A stretch of 64,000 nucleotides of DNA, taken from assembly GCF_022701195.1 (NCBI RefSeq), contig NZ_CP078089.1, positions 2,728,001 through 2,792,000 on the forward strand. The letters are read 5' to 3'. Made by a program: the position numbers and the translations under genes. The notes under the pieces were generated by a model, which was not told the DNA's origin, made no database searches, and saw nothing but the letters and a program-made list of their open reading frames with translations. Shown one piece after another: positions 37,494 through 46,948 of this stretch. This DNA is from Allobaculum mucilyticum (GTDB taxonomy: Bacteria > Bacillota_I > Bacilli_A > Erysipelotrichales > Erysipelotrichaceae). Position 1 is the first letter of the stretch, and every line of letters starts with the position of its first letter.

Positions 37494-38858
37494 ATGAAAA
37501 ATCGATTTTCGAAACAGCAGCGGAAGATTCTCCGTACCGTTCGATTGCTTACGGTTGTTCTGTTCTGCGCCTGCATGGCAATCGGAACGGTCAATGGTCT
37601 TCTGCTGAATCTTCGACCGAAAACTTCTGAAATTGAAAAGCGTGAACTGACGGCGTTCCCGGCATTCACTCTCTCTTCATTTCTTGATGGTTCCTGGTTT
37701 TCTCAGATTTCGACCTGGTATTCAGACAGCTATCCTGGAAGGGATACGCTTGTCGCGATGAATAACGATCTGCAGAAACTGAAGGGAATCGGTCAGGATG
37801 AAGTCATCATCGGCGGCAATGTTACTGCAGATGTCATCGGTGCTGCTGACTCGCTGACTTCTGAAAAAACGCAGGATTCCGGTCAGTCGGCAGACAGCCA
37901 GTTTGGAAAACGGACTGAAGCGCCGGAACTCAATCAGCTTGCTGCGGATATGCAGGATTCCATTCTTGAAGGTCTTCTGATTAAAGATGGCGCTGCCTAC
38001 GGCGGTTTCTACTTTGTGCAGGAAGCCTGTGACACATACACTTCGGCAGTTAATCGTGCAGCTGAAGAGCTGGATGGAACGACCACAGTCTATTCCGTTC
38101 TTGCTCCGGTCAATGCATCGATCATGCTCGATGATGAGACATATAAGAAACTCTCCGGCTCGGATGCTAAACAGGGAATTGAGTACTTCTATTCCAAATA
38201 TAACGATCTGGTTAAACCTGTCGGAACCTACGATATTCTCAAAGAACATTCTTCTGAACCGCTGTACTATCGCACCGACCATCACTGGACAGCTTTAGGC
38301 GCCTATTATGCTTACCTGAACTTCTGTCAGGTCAAAGGCATCAAACCGGTTAATAAAGATGAACTGGAAAAGATTGATCTCTATCCGTTCACCGGTTCCT
38401 ATACGACCATGGTTCCAACCGCAACATTCAACCCGGATCACTTTGAAGCCTGGGTTCCAAAAGGCGGAAACCATATGAAGGTGTTCACCGGCGATTACGG
38501 CAACCCAAACAGCGATCAGTATTATGATGCTCATGTCGTCGAAACATCAGATGGCATCGACCAGAACAACCATTACATGCGCTTTATTGCCGGCGACCAG
38601 CCGTTCATTGAAATCGATAATGAAGATATTAATGACGGCAGCTCTGCTTTAGTCATCTCGGAATCGTACGGCTGTGCGTTCGTTCCATGGATCGTCAATA
38701 ACTATGACAAAGTCTATGCAATGGACCAGCGCTATTCCGATGGCAATTTCGTTACGTTCTGCAAAGAAAACAACATCGATGATCTGATCATCGTCAACAA
38801 CATTCAGCTTGCAAACTCAACCTCGCTTGCCGCGACGATTGACGAAAAGCTCCACTAA
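37494..38858 (+). CDS. DHHW family extracytoplasmic protein (AlgJ/AlgX-like)
   Basis: A 454-residue protein anchored by one N-terminal membrane segment (LLTVVLFCACMAIGTVNGLLL). The outer domain resembles SGNH-hydrolase-fold AlgJ/AlgX proteins and contains the eponymous DHHW in YRTDHHWTALGAYYAY (about residue 263), preceded by YSDSYPGRDTL near the start of the domain and ALVISESYGCAFVPWI with a probable catalytic serine late on. Such proteins accept the acyl group from MBOAT partners and pass it to the polymer. The frame can start at GTG 37458, but the ATG at 37494 has an AGAAAG site nearby. Pairing with the MBOAT gene supports polysaccharide O-acetylation. Confidence 0.88.
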   Translation: MKNRFSKQQRKILRTVRLLTVVLFCACMAIGTVNGLLLNLRPKTSEIEKRELTAFPAFTLSSFLDGSWFSQISTWYSDSYPGRDTLVAMNNDLQKLKGIGQDEVIIGGNVTADVIGAADSLTSEKTQDSGQSADSQFGKRTEAPELNQLAADMQDSILEGLLIKDGAAYGGFYFVQEACDTYTSAVNRAAEELDGTTTVYSVLAPVNASIMLDDETYKKLSGSDAKQGIEYFYSKYNDLVKPVGTYDILKEHSSEPLYYRTDHHWTALGAYYAYLNFCQVKGIKPVNKDELEKIDLYPFTGSYTTMVPTATFNPDHFEAWVPKGGNHMKVFTGDYGNPNSDQYYDAHVVETSDGIDQNNHYMRFIAGDQPFIEIDNEDINDGSSALVISESYGCAFVPWIVNNYDKVYAMDQRYSDGNFVTFCKENNIDDLIIVNNIQLANSTSLAATIDEKLH

Positions 38859-38870
38859 GTAAAACGCATT

Positions 38871-38944
38871 ACAGCTCCAGAATCGGATCTCCATTTCAAT
38901 CGAATGGATTCGAATCCGGAGCTGTTTTCTTTTTGATGCCCCCT
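38871..38944 (+). terminator. Terminator of the MBOAT-DHHW operon
   Basis: ACAGCTCC (38871-38878) pairs with GGAGCTGT (38928-38935), with an inner CCATT/AATGG stem, followed by TTTCTTTTT. Confidence 0.85.
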
Positions 38945-39074
38945 CAGAGAAGTACCTGTCCTTTGAGTCCTCAGGGCATCCGGCAAAGGGCTTTTTCCGA
39001 TCGAATTATAATAAAAACATAGACAGCAATTTTTTTATGCAAACCGGCATGATGCCGGAGAAAGGAAACAGACC

Positions 39075-41819
39075 ATGGACTGGAAAAAAAGTTTTGATCG
39101 GGAAACTCTGATGGACGGGTTTCTCCTTTATAAAAGAGGAAGAGTAAGCCCGCTGCACTGGGCTGGCCATACATGCACCGCAATGATTGATGGCGTAATC
39201 CCTGTAAAAGCCGTAATTGAAAACGGCACTGTCAGCCAGATCGGCTGCGGATGCCGGTATGGCAGACAGGGACATCTCTGTGCTCATGATGCAGCGCTTC
39301 TTTTTGCGATTGAAGCAGAAGAAGCAGCCAGACAGAACCGGTACCGTTCAATGGAAGAGCCGGAAATGCAGGAACCGGATTCAGAACCGGAAAGCTGGCA
39401 GCGCAACGCATTCGATCAGGATGAGCAGCCCGATCGAAACTGGAACTGCATCCCTTCTCAAGCTGACCCATTTGCAGGAGATGAAGAAGAAGGAGCAGAG
39501 GAAGAAGACGAAACAGAAGATTTTGTCGAAGAAGAAACCCTGGATGAGGATCAGCCGGCAGCTGAAACTGTTCAGAACACGGCTGGCCACAGTGAAGATC
39601 CTGCCAACCTGCATCGAAAAGAGCGGATTGATAACGCAGATCTTGGTGCACTCCTCCGTGATTTCTTCGGACTACCATCCAGTCCCTTTGAAGCACCGCA
39701 GAACAATACCCAGACAGAACAGGCTGCAAAAGAGGCTGCTGTAAAAGAACAGTCAGAACCATCTGTTCAGCCTGAAGCAGAAAATACAGCCAGCGACAAT
39801 CAGCCGGCAGAACCATCAGCAGAAACTGAACAGACATCATGGAACAATCCGGATCATCTGCTCTACCGTATTCCTAGACCAGTCAGACCAGCGGTTCAGA
39901 AAGTCAGAGAACCAGCCCGGTCAGAATCTGCATCTGAAACGGCGGAACCTCAGTATGAGACTCCGACATACCAGGCACAGACTTCGAATACAGCTCCAGA
40001 AAACAAAGCAGAGAATCCTGTTCCCGCACCAGCTGCAGAATCAACAGAATCTGCAGAACCATCGGAAACAGTAAAAGCAGTGGTAAAGCAGGATGATCAG
40101 AAACCAATGGCAGAACCGGCAGGACGGAACATGGGATCTGCTTCGATTTTTGATCCAATCTCAAGTGGTTTCCACAGTCTGCTTGACCGCTTTACTCATG
40201 AAGAACTCCTTGAACTGATTCAGCGCTATGCACTTGGCCATCCGGATCTGAAAGACTATCTGATCAGCGCCATGGCCAACCAGGCACCGGAGGAAGTTCT
40301 CTATTATCTGGAACAGGAAGCCGAACGCCGTCTTCTTGTATTCCTCGGACCAGATGCCGTGTTGTCTTCAAGAAGAACCTATGGCGCCGCACAGTCTTTT
40401 ACCGACTGGCTCGGTACGCAGGTTCAGGCTCTTCAGATTGCAGACCGTCCGCAGTATGCTGCAGACCTGCTCGAAGAAATTCTCGAAATCATGGAAGAAC
40501 ATGCAGGAGTACGTACAGAAGAACTGATTCATCAGATTGGCGATTACGCTCTTGAATCGCTTGAACTGCTTCTTGATTCTTCGAATACTGCCCTTGTAAA
40601 AGATGTCTTCTCCTGGATTTCCTTCAGCCTGGATAATCGTCGTCTTCCGGATTTCCGTACGGATCTGATCCGGATGCTTGAAAAGCCGGCTTTTGATATT
40701 ACTGATCTCGCCCAGGCAAAATACGACCTGCTTGTCCGTCTGTATGACGGTATGGAAAAAGAAGGCCGTTCCTGGAGAAGCAAGAGCAAGCTGATCGTCT
40801 CGATTCTCGATCTTGAAGAACAGTGGCCTTCGCTCTCGCAGACCAATCCGCTCTTTAAAACCCGCTATGCCATGCTTCCGGCTGTCCGGATTGAACGCGC
40901 AAGACGGGCTATGGATGAAGGCAGATTCGATACAGCAGCCGCTCATCTTGAAGCAGCAAGACGTCAGGTCATGACTCCAGCCCAGGAAGAAACGCTCGTA
41001 CGAATGCTGATTGAAGCAGACCGGAAACAGAACCATCCGGAAAAAGCCCTGCGCGAACTGAATGAACTGATCTTCATTCTCAATCAGGGAACTGCAGAAG
41101 ATATTGAACTGCTCAGCCAGCTCGAAAGCGAGCAGCAGTGGAAGGAAGATCTTGCCCGTATTGAAAAGATGGCTGATCCGGATGTGCTGATCGAAGTTTA
41201 TGACCGTCTTGGCCTGGACCAGAAACTGCTGGATAAAGTTGAAGAATCCGGACAGATGCATCATCTGCAGCGCTATGAAGACCGCCTGCTTGCAGTCAAT
41301 CCAGAGCGGACCGCAAAACTCTGGATCAAAGCCGCTCAGTCACTGGCAAAGACCGCCCAGATGCGTCATGACTACCGCCGGATCGCTCTTTCACTTTCAA
41401 AAGCTGCTGCAAATGATTCCACCCGTGATCAGGCAAAAGCCATCGCTTCGGATCTGATGAGCGGTGACAGAAGACGGGCACTTACAGACGAACTGAAACA
41501 TGCAGGCTTTTCCGTTCTTTCCAAAGAAGAGAAAGCCGCAAAAGCAGAATCAGAGAAGACCGAGCAGAAAACTGCTCCAGAGCCTGAGTCAGAGACGAAA
41601 CCAGAAACAGTAAACGATTCGACTGCAGAGTCTAAAACAGAATCTGCATCAGAAACAGAAGAAGCCGGAACAGAGAATGCAGAACCGGCAGAAGCTGATC
41701 TGAATAAAGCACCAGAGCAGGACTCTGAAACCGCAAAGGCAGAATCAGCCGAGCTGGGTGCGGTCCGATCTGAATCTGCAAAGAAATTTCAATTCAATAC
41801 AAATTCACAGATCAGTTAG
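39075..41819 (+). CDS. Large SWIM zinc-finger protein with acidic linker and helical repeat domain
   Basis: A 914-residue protein. Near the N-terminus (about residues 53-75) is a SWIM zinc finger: CGCRYGRQGHLCAHDAALL gives C-x-C-x(7)-C-x-H, preceded by the usual beta-strand region with VSPLHWAGHT. SWIM fingers are thought to bind DNA or proteins. Residues about 85-350 are low-complexity, rich in E, Q, P, A and T. From about 360 to 800 the protein is all helical and resembles a TPR-like superhelix (FDTAAAHLEAARRQV, PEKALRELNELIFIL), with no ATPase or helicase motif. The last 90 residues are again E/A/T/S-rich. Usually such fingers precede SNF2 helicases, but none is present here. The function is unknown. 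AGAAAGGA precedes the ATG. Confidence 0.8.
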   Translation: MDWKKSFDRETLMDGFLLYKRGRVSPLHWAGHTCTAMIDGVIPVKAVIENGTVSQIGCGCRYGRQGHLCAHDAALLFAIEAEEAARQNRYRSMEEPEMQEPDSEPESWQRNAFDQDEQPDRNWNCIPSQADPFAGDEEEGAEEEDETEDFVEEETLDEDQPAAETVQNTAGHSEDPANLHRKERIDNADLGALLRDFFGLPSSPFEAPQNNTQTEQAAKEAAVKEQSEPSVQPEAENTASDNQPAEPSAETEQTSWNNPDHLLYRIPRPVRPAVQKVREPARSESASETAEPQYETPTYQAQTSNTAPENKAENPVPAPAAESTESAEPSETVKAVVKQDDQKPMAEPAGRNMGSASIFDPISSGFHSLLDRFTHEELLELIQRYALGHPDLKDYLISAMANQAPEEVLYYLEQEAERRLLVFLGPDAVLSSRRTYGAAQSFTDWLGTQVQALQIADRPQYAADLLEEILEIMEEHAGVRTEELIHQIGDYALESLELLLDSSNTALVKDVFSWISFSLDNRRLPDFRTDLIRMLEKPAFDITDLAQAKYDLLVRLYDGMEKEGRSWRSKSKLIVSILDLEEQWPSLSQTNPLFKTRYAMLPAVRIERARRAMDEGRFDTAAAHLEAARRQVMTPAQEETLVRMLIEADRKQNHPEKALRELNELIFILNQGTAEDIELLSQLESEQQWKEDLARIEKMADPDVLIEVYDRLGLDQKLLDKVEESGQMHHLQRYEDRLLAVNPERTAKLWIKAAQSLAKTAQMRHDYRRIALSLSKAAANDSTRDQAKAIASDLMSGDRRRALTDELKHAGFSVLSKEEKAAKAESEKTEQKTAPEPESETKPETVNDSTAESKTESASETEEAGTENAEPAEADLNKAPEQDSETAKAESAELGAVRSESAKKFQFNTNSQIS

Positions 41820-41845
41820 CAAAACTGAGCTTCTGAAAAAAACAA

Positions 41846-41874
41846 AAAGGACCGGAATTTCCGGTCCTTTTTTT
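41846..41874. terminator. Bidirectional terminator between SWIM and MsmR genes
   Basis: AAAGGACCGGAA and TTCCGGTCCTTT form a near-perfect palindrome with T-runs on both strands, serving two convergent genes. Confidence 0.93.
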
Positions 41875-41898
41875 GATAGCGATAGCTGTCGATGCTGG

Positions 41899-42780
41899 TC
41901 AGTGTTTTGGCGGCTCTGACCATTCAGGAGTGGAAGTCGCCTTGTATTTTGCTCGGTACTCCCTTGGCGGAATACCGAAAAAGGTTCGAAAGGCCCGGGA
42001 AAAATGCAGCTGGTTCTGATATCCAACGCGTCTGGATACTTCCACAATTTTCAGATCGGTCACGCAAAGCAGTCTTGCAGCCTGATTCATCCGGTACTGC
42101 ATCAGAAAATCCCGCGGACTGGTCCCGACGATGCGCAGAAAAATCTTGCTCAGATAATTTCTGGTAATGCCCAATGCGGCTGCAGTGTTCTCAATGGAAA
42201 TATCTTCTGCGTAATGCTGCTCAAAGTAGGATATGGCTTCCTGAACATAAAAATCTGCTAGAGTGGATGCCGGTGCAGGCTGGCCGCGTCTCGAAGACTT
42301 GATCAGACTGGAAAAAAACAGATAGAGCATCCCGACAATTTCCAGAGTGTCCTCCCTGTCATGATGAACAATCCGAAACAGATTGTCCTTCATCTTGTCT
42401 GTAGCCTCTTCGTCATGACTTTTCCAGACCGGATGATCCTGGTCAAGTTCGCTCAGCTCAAGTGCAGCAGACACTTTCAAGCCGTCAAATTCAATCCAGG
42501 AATATTTCCATGGATCTTCAAAATCCGCAATATAGGTTGTAACTTCTCCAGGAAAAATGAGAAACCCCTGACCAGCGCTGATTTCTCTGGTGATATTAGT
42601 ACCGCTTGAGTCGGGAGAAATCAGTTTGCCTCTCCCGGAATGAACGTAGTGAAACAGATAATGATTGCGCACGGCAGGGCCGAACAGATGTCCGGGAGAA
42701 CAGGATTCTTCTCCAGCCTGATAGATTCCAAGGTCAATAAACCGGTCATTTTCGAAGACGGAAAACACTGTATCGCTCAT
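41899..42780 (-). CDS. msmR: AraC family regulator of alpha-galactoside operon (MsmR-like)
   Basis: A 293-residue activator. The N-terminal cupin sensor (about 20-100) includes HYLFHYVHSGRGKLISP and AGQGFLIFPGEVTTYIAD; the C-terminal double helix-turn-helix (about 185-285) includes YFEQHYAEDISIENTAAALGITRNYLSKIF, GTSPRDFLMQYRMNQAARLL and VGYQNQLHFSRAFRTFFGIPPREYR. MsmR/RafR-type regulators of this size sit next to multiple-sugar ABC operons and activate them in the presence of raffinose or melibiose. It is divergent from msmE with 182 bases between them, exactly that layout. The name is by position plus family, not by a specific motif. Confidence 0.87.
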   Translation of the reverse strand: MSDTVFSVFENDRFIDLGIYQAGEESCSPGHLFGPAVRNHYLFHYVHSGRGKLISPDSSGTNITREISAGQGFLIFPGEVTTYIADFEDPWKYSWIEFDGLKVSAALELSELDQDHPVWKSHDEEATDKMKDNLFRIVHHDREDTLEIVGMLYLFFSSLIKSSRRGQPAPASTLADFYVQEAISYFEQHYAEDISIENTAAALGITRNYLSKIFLRIVGTSPRDFLMQYRMNQAARLLCVTDLKIVEVSRRVGYQNQLHFSRAFRTFFGIPPREYRAKYKATSTPEWSEPPKH

Positions 42781-42907
42781 CTGTGAAATCCCTTTCTCAC
42801 AAATATATCTAAGTGTATTCTACTTTGCATTCTATACCTGATAATGCTCAATATGGCATATTTTCTGACTTTTTATCCCATTATGGTTTCTCAATACCTT
42901 TGTTAAT

Positions 42908-42964
42908 ATGTGTTCATCAAGAAGTTAGGCGCCCTCTTTGACAAAAGAAAGGATGTGAACACAT
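42908..42964 (+). promoter_or_regulatory. Leader stem that can cover the msmE start codon
   Basis: ATGTGTTCA (42908-42916) is perfectly complementary to TGAACACAT (42956-42964), and the right arm includes the first two bases of the msmE ATG. The AGAAAGGA ribosome binding site lies in the loop side next to it. Alternatively the 9-bp arms may be a protein operator in the divergent MsmR-msmE region. Confidence 0.4.
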
Positions 42965-43279
42965 GTCTAATGGCTTTATTCAGAAAGCTGCAAAAGCAAT
43001 TCTGGCCTGTACTCTCTTCGGCGGATTATTGACCGGCTGCAGTCAGTCTGAAGAGACAGATAAAGTCGAAATCGAAGTTCTCAGCTACAAGCGTGAAGCT
43101 GCTCAGGTGATGGAAAAAATCGAAGAGCAGTTCAATGAAACGCATGATGATATCCATCTGACCATCAACTCTCCAAACGAAGCCCTGACCATTCTGAAAA
43201 CCAGACTGGTCAGGGAAGATTATCCGAACATCGTGCTGATCGGAGGAGATATCAACTAGAACTTTCCCAATCAGCTAAA

Positions 43280-44803
43280 CTATACGGTCGGATTTTTGCG
43301 TGGACGACCACGTTTCCTTTTGGGCTGGTCTACTGGATCTGGTCGTGGAATCAGATCCAGTTTTTGAAGAATTTCTATCTGACCAGGATTCATCTTGATC
43401 AGTTCCCACTCATTATCATTTTTTATTCTTTTGCCTCTTTGCAGGATATGCATGATTTTCTTATAGCTCATGTCCTCAAGGAGGCCTTTTTCGTCGAACA
43501 GGTTCAAAAGTCTGAACGTGATGACGGTCGACAGAAAATCAATGAATTCGCTGCCGATCACTGAGTAGTCATCATGGACTCTGGTTACATCAAAGCCGAG
43601 GGCGTTCTTGTAGTACCGCATAACGATCTCGATTTGCCAGCGATAACTATAGGTCTTCCAGGCATCTTCCGGAGACAGATCGACATCTGATTCAAAGACC
43701 ACTGTTCCAAATGTACGCTTTTTCTTTTCGTATTCTTCGAAATCGTACTTATCTTTACGATGCTTATCCAGCCAGTCCGTCTCCTCCTGAGCCGCTCTTC
43801 TCGGATCACGGAAACTGTAGAGCCATTTTTCCTTATTAGACAGCTTCTCTTTCTTAAACTGAATCGGTTCCATCTGCCCAAGAAAGCCGCAGCAGCCTTC
43901 GATCACGCCCTCGAAGTTATACATCTCATGATCGAAGGCAAGCTTGGCATTCCGATGAAGCGGGTTGAAGTAATGAAGCTGCGGGCAGTCTTTAAGGACT
44001 TCTTCGATCGATTTGACGGGAAACCCTTTATCACCAACCATAATTCCGCTTTGAATACCGTTCTGTTTCACAAAACTGTCATAGGATGTCAGATCGAGCA
44101 TATTGCCGGGAAAGCACTGCGAACAGATGGGCTCCATTTTTTCCAGATCAAATGCATAAAGTACGGAAATATCCCGTCTTCCTTTCAGTCTGGCCTTTCT
44201 GGAAAACTCCGAGAGCGTGTTTTGTCTGGAGTCGTTCGACTTCAGTGTTCCATCGATCAGAAGATGATCATCAATCCCAACTTTGGCTGCCCGGTTTTTC
44301 ATGAACTTCAGAATTCGGTTGCATGTTTTACCAAGATCTTTTTGAAATGTACTGATCGTATTCTTGCTCATCGCGGTTTCTGGCATCAGCTCCGTCAGAA
44401 ACGACTCATCGTAACTCTCTTTGAGTTCGCAGTCTTTGATATGCGGATAGCAGACGCGAAGAATGGCCATGCACAGAATCTTATCGGCGTCCTGACGGTT
44501 ATAGACCTGAAGCAGTTCTTCCATCAATTCAGCGGACTGCCTGTAACAGAGCTCAACATTGGCCCAGTCCTTAAGAACTGTCTTAGATGTATGAACCGCT
44601 GGAGAAGTCGGTTCTTCAAGAGGTACGAATTTGCCATTAATGATGTGGCCGATAGTAGGACCATCGACTGGATAACAATGGCCATTCTTGCGAACACAGC
44701 CGACTCGCTGTTTGACAGCGTATCGATCTTTGTTTTTTCCATAAGCGTAAACAATCGTATTTTTGGGACGGGCGACGGCCCGGATATCAGCTGGGACGGA
44801 CAT
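43280..44803 (-). CDS. IS1634-like (IS4-superfamily) transposase
   Basis: A 507-residue DDE transposase. Visible features are LLIDGTLKSNDSRQNTLSEF with a first catalytic aspartate, GIMVGDKGFPVKSIEEVL with the second, and YSYRWQIEIVMRYYKNALGFD as the glutamate-bearing YREK-like block. The C-terminus ends in a basic KRKRGRPRKNPTV AT-hook-like tail. The N-terminal domain with YAVKQRVGCVRKNG and the overall length fit the IS1634 group; I assign it by these features, not by a search. The frame is intact. The stop codon lies inside the left inverted repeat region, so the element is compact. Confidence 0.88.
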   Translation of the reverse strand: MSVPADIRAVARPKNTIVYAYGKNKDRYAVKQRVGCVRKNGHCYPVDGPTIGHIINGKFVPLEEPTSPAVHTSKTVLKDWANVELCYRQSAELMEELLQVYNRQDADKILCMAILRVCYPHIKDCELKESYDESFLTELMPETAMSKNTISTFQKDLGKTCNRILKFMKNRAAKVGIDDHLLIDGTLKSNDSRQNTLSEFSRKARLKGRRDISVLYAFDLEKMEPICSQCFPGNMLDLTSYDSFVKQNGIQSGIMVGDKGFPVKSIEEVLKDCPQLHYFNPLHRNAKLAFDHEMYNFEGVIEGCCGFLGQMEPIQFKKEKLSNKEKWLYSFRDPRRAAQEETDWLDKHRKDKYDFEEYEKKKRTFGTVVFESDVDLSPEDAWKTYSYRWQIEIVMRYYKNALGFDVTRVHDDYSVIGSEFIDFLSTVITFRLLNLFDEKGLLEDMSYKKIMHILQRGKRIKNDNEWELIKMNPGQIEILQKLDLIPRPDPVDQPKRKRGRPRKNPTV

Positions 44804-44978
44804 TTTCGGCTCCTTTTTTATATAGTGTATTTATATCATTATTATACCATTAATTGATCTATACAGGGAGGATTTTTATATTCAAAATGAAATTTCTCAA
44901 AATCGAATTGATTTATAATTTTGCTTAATAAAGCTCGTTAATCGTAGTTATGGTCATTGAGCCAGGGGAAAATTAAAA

Positions 44979-45003
44979 AGAGAGCCTCGGGAAAAGGCTC
45001 TCT
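44979..45003 (-). terminator. Inward-facing terminator upstream of the IS1634-like transposase
   Basis: AGAGAGCC pairs with GGCTCTCT across a 9-base loop and is followed on the minus strand by TTTTTAATTTT. It would stop transcripts entering from the msm side on the minus strand. The same layout occurs in the IS4-family element. Confidence 0.8.
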
Positions 45004-46066
45004 GATGGGATGAAATTTCAAAAACGAGCGATTTGTATAGTTAAGCTCATTGGGAAAGTTCTAATCAACTATTCCAATTTTCTCGATGCAGACCTGTTTG
45101 AAAATTTGGAAGGGCTTCCCGTTCTCGATGACGTAAAGGAAGGCTATCTGGAGATCGACAAAGCACTGGAACTGGTTCCAGAAGACGGAGTCTATGCCGT
45201 TCCGGCTGCCGCTAATACAGCCGGCATTCTCTACAACAAAGAGATGTTTGCAGAACATGGATGGCAGATTCCGACAACCTGGGATGAATTCATCGATCTT
45301 TGCAAAACGATCAAAGAGGAAGGTGAAACACCTCTTTACCTGGGGTTCAAGGACACCTGGACAACCCTGGCTCCATGGAATGCTCTTGCGGTAGGCCTCA
45401 GCGATCCGGACACCCCGATGGAGGTTTCTGCCGGTACAGAAACATTCAGCGAAGCGTATGACGAAGTGGCTGCCAAGATCAGGGAAATGCTTGAGTACTG
45501 CGAACCTAATCCATTCGCCTACAACTACAATGATGCGGCAACCGCATTTGCACGCGGAGAAGCGGCCATGTGGCCGATCGGCAGCTATGCCATCCCGCAG
45601 GTACTCTCCGTCAATCCGGATATGCAAATCGGCAGTTTCGTTATGCCCTGTACCAATGATCCTGACGACCGGATTCTGAACTCGGGAATTGATGTTCAGT
45701 ACTCCATCCTCTCCGGCACACCCAATCAGGAAGAGGCAAAGGAAGTTATTGACTACCTGATGTCCGATGAAGTTCTGGAAATGTACCTTGAAGACCAGGG
45801 CGGAGTCAGTACCAAAAAGGGAGACTTCCCGCTGTCGCCATATATGACAGATATGAAGCCGTGGATTGATGAAGGCAAAGTAGCTGACTTCCAGGACCAC
45901 CATTATCCGGCTGAAATGGCAGTGGATGCTCTCATTCAGACGTACCTGCTGGATGAATCACCCGATGCCAGAGAGAAATTCCTGAAAAATTTTGATACGC
46001 AGTGGCAGAGATACAACCGCGATCTGATCCGCCGCCTGCGCGAAAAGGACTGAAACAAGGAGAATT

Positions 46067-46948
46067 ATGATGAAACGCAAAAAAATGTCCAAGAAGCAAA
46101 AGACTTACTGGTCCATCATTATTCCTGTAATTCTTCTGTTTTTTGTGTTCAATACCTGGCCGATGCTTAACGGATTCTTCTACTCCCTGACGAATTACAA
46201 AGGCTATGGCACCTATGAAATGGTCGGCATGCAGAATTACATTGACCTGTTTCAGGATACCCGTGTGCTGAAAAGCTATCTGTTTACCTTCAAGTACGCA
46301 ATCTGCGGAACCATTCTCGTCAACGTGCTTTCTCTGGTGATGGCTCTGGCTCTCAATGCAAAAATCCGCTGTAAATCAGCTCTTCGCGGCATTTACTTTG
46401 TCCCGAATATCCTTGGCGGCTTGGTCATCGGTTATATCTTCAGCTACATTTTCACCTACATTCTGCCTTCTCTTGGCGAACTGTGGAATATCTCATGGCT
46501 GCAGAACTCAATTCTCTCTTCACCGGCTTATGCCTGGATCGGCGTACTGATCGTCGGCGTTTGGCAGGCTGTCGCCATGACCACCATCATTTATATTTCC
46601 GGTTTGCAGACTGTTCCCCAGGATGTATATGAAGCCAGCCGAATTGACGGTTCGAGCAAGTGGACTGAATTCTGGAAAGTTACGTTTCCTCTGATTATTC
46701 CGTTTGTATCGATCAATCTGGTTCTGACGACGAAGAATTTCATGATGGTTTTCGATCAGATTCTCTCCCTGACAGGATGCGGACCGGCTCAGTCGACAGA
46801 GTCTATTTCATTCCTGATTTACAAGAATGGTCTAGACGGCGGACAGTTCGGCTTTCAGTCCGCGAATGCAGTAATTTTCTTCATCGTCATCGTTCTGTTC
46901 TCCATTGTGCAGCAGCAGATCACCAGCAAGAAGGAGGAACAGCTCTGA
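46067..46948 (+). CDS. msmF: Sugar ABC transporter permease MsmF
   Basis: A 293-residue inner-membrane permease of the carbohydrate uptake transporter-1 type, one half of the translocation channel. Six spans are visible, starting WSIIIPVILLFFVFNTWPMLNGFFYSLTNY. The EAA loop that contacts the ATPase is clear: YEASRIDGSSKWTEFWKVTFPLI (about residues 190-213). AAGGAG precedes the ATG by 5 bases, 13 bases after the msmE stop. It overlaps msmG by one base (TGATG). Because msmE is interrupted upstream, expression depends on readthrough or on a promoter inside the IS or the right msmE part. Confidence 0.93.
   Translation: MMKRKKMSKKQKTYWSIIIPVILLFFVFNTWPMLNGFFYSLTNYKGYGTYEMVGMQNYIDLFQDTRVLKSYLFTFKYAICGTILVNVLSLVMALALNAKIRCKSALRGIYFVPNILGGLVIGYIFSYIFTYILPSLGELWNISWLQNSILSSPAYAWIGVLIVGVWQAVAMTTIIYISGLQTVPQDVYEASRIDGSSKWTEFWKVTFPLIIPFVSINLVLTTKNFMMVFDQILSLTGCGPAQSTESISFLIYKNGLDGGQFGFQSANAVIFFIVIVLFSIVQQQITSKKEEQL

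Larger units (their letters stand above)
43257..45063 (-). mobile_element. IS1634-like insertion sequence (1,807 bp) inside msmE
   Basis: The ends are 29-bp imperfect inverted repeats (43257-43285 and 45035-45063), both beginning TAGAACTTTCCCAAT when read inward and differing at 2 positions. The flanking ATCAAC (43251-43256 and 45064-45069) is a 6-bp target duplication. One intact transposase gene lies on the minus strand, and a terminator-like hairpin (44979-45003) stands between the right end and that gene. The left repeat supplies an in-frame TAG that ends the msmE N-terminal fragment. Confidence 0.95.
42963..46053 (+). pseudogene. msmE: Sugar ABC transporter substrate-binding protein MsmE, split by an IS element
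   Basis: The two ends of one lipoprotein gene flank the IS1634-like element. The left part (42963-43256, 98 codons) has a lipoprotein signal with lipobox LLTGC and then KVEIEVLSYKREAAQVMEKIEEQF. The right part resumes at 45070 with YSNFLDADLFENL and includes VYAVPAAANTAGILYNKEMF, HGWQIPTTWDEF, ATAFARGEAAMWPIGSYAI and the usual C-terminus. Removing the IS plus one copy of its 6-bp duplication restores a continuous 425-residue reading frame, the normal size of MsmE-type proteins that capture raffinose, melibiose or related sugars outside the membrane. In the present state no full-length protein can be made, unless the IS excises precisely. Confidence 0.95.
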
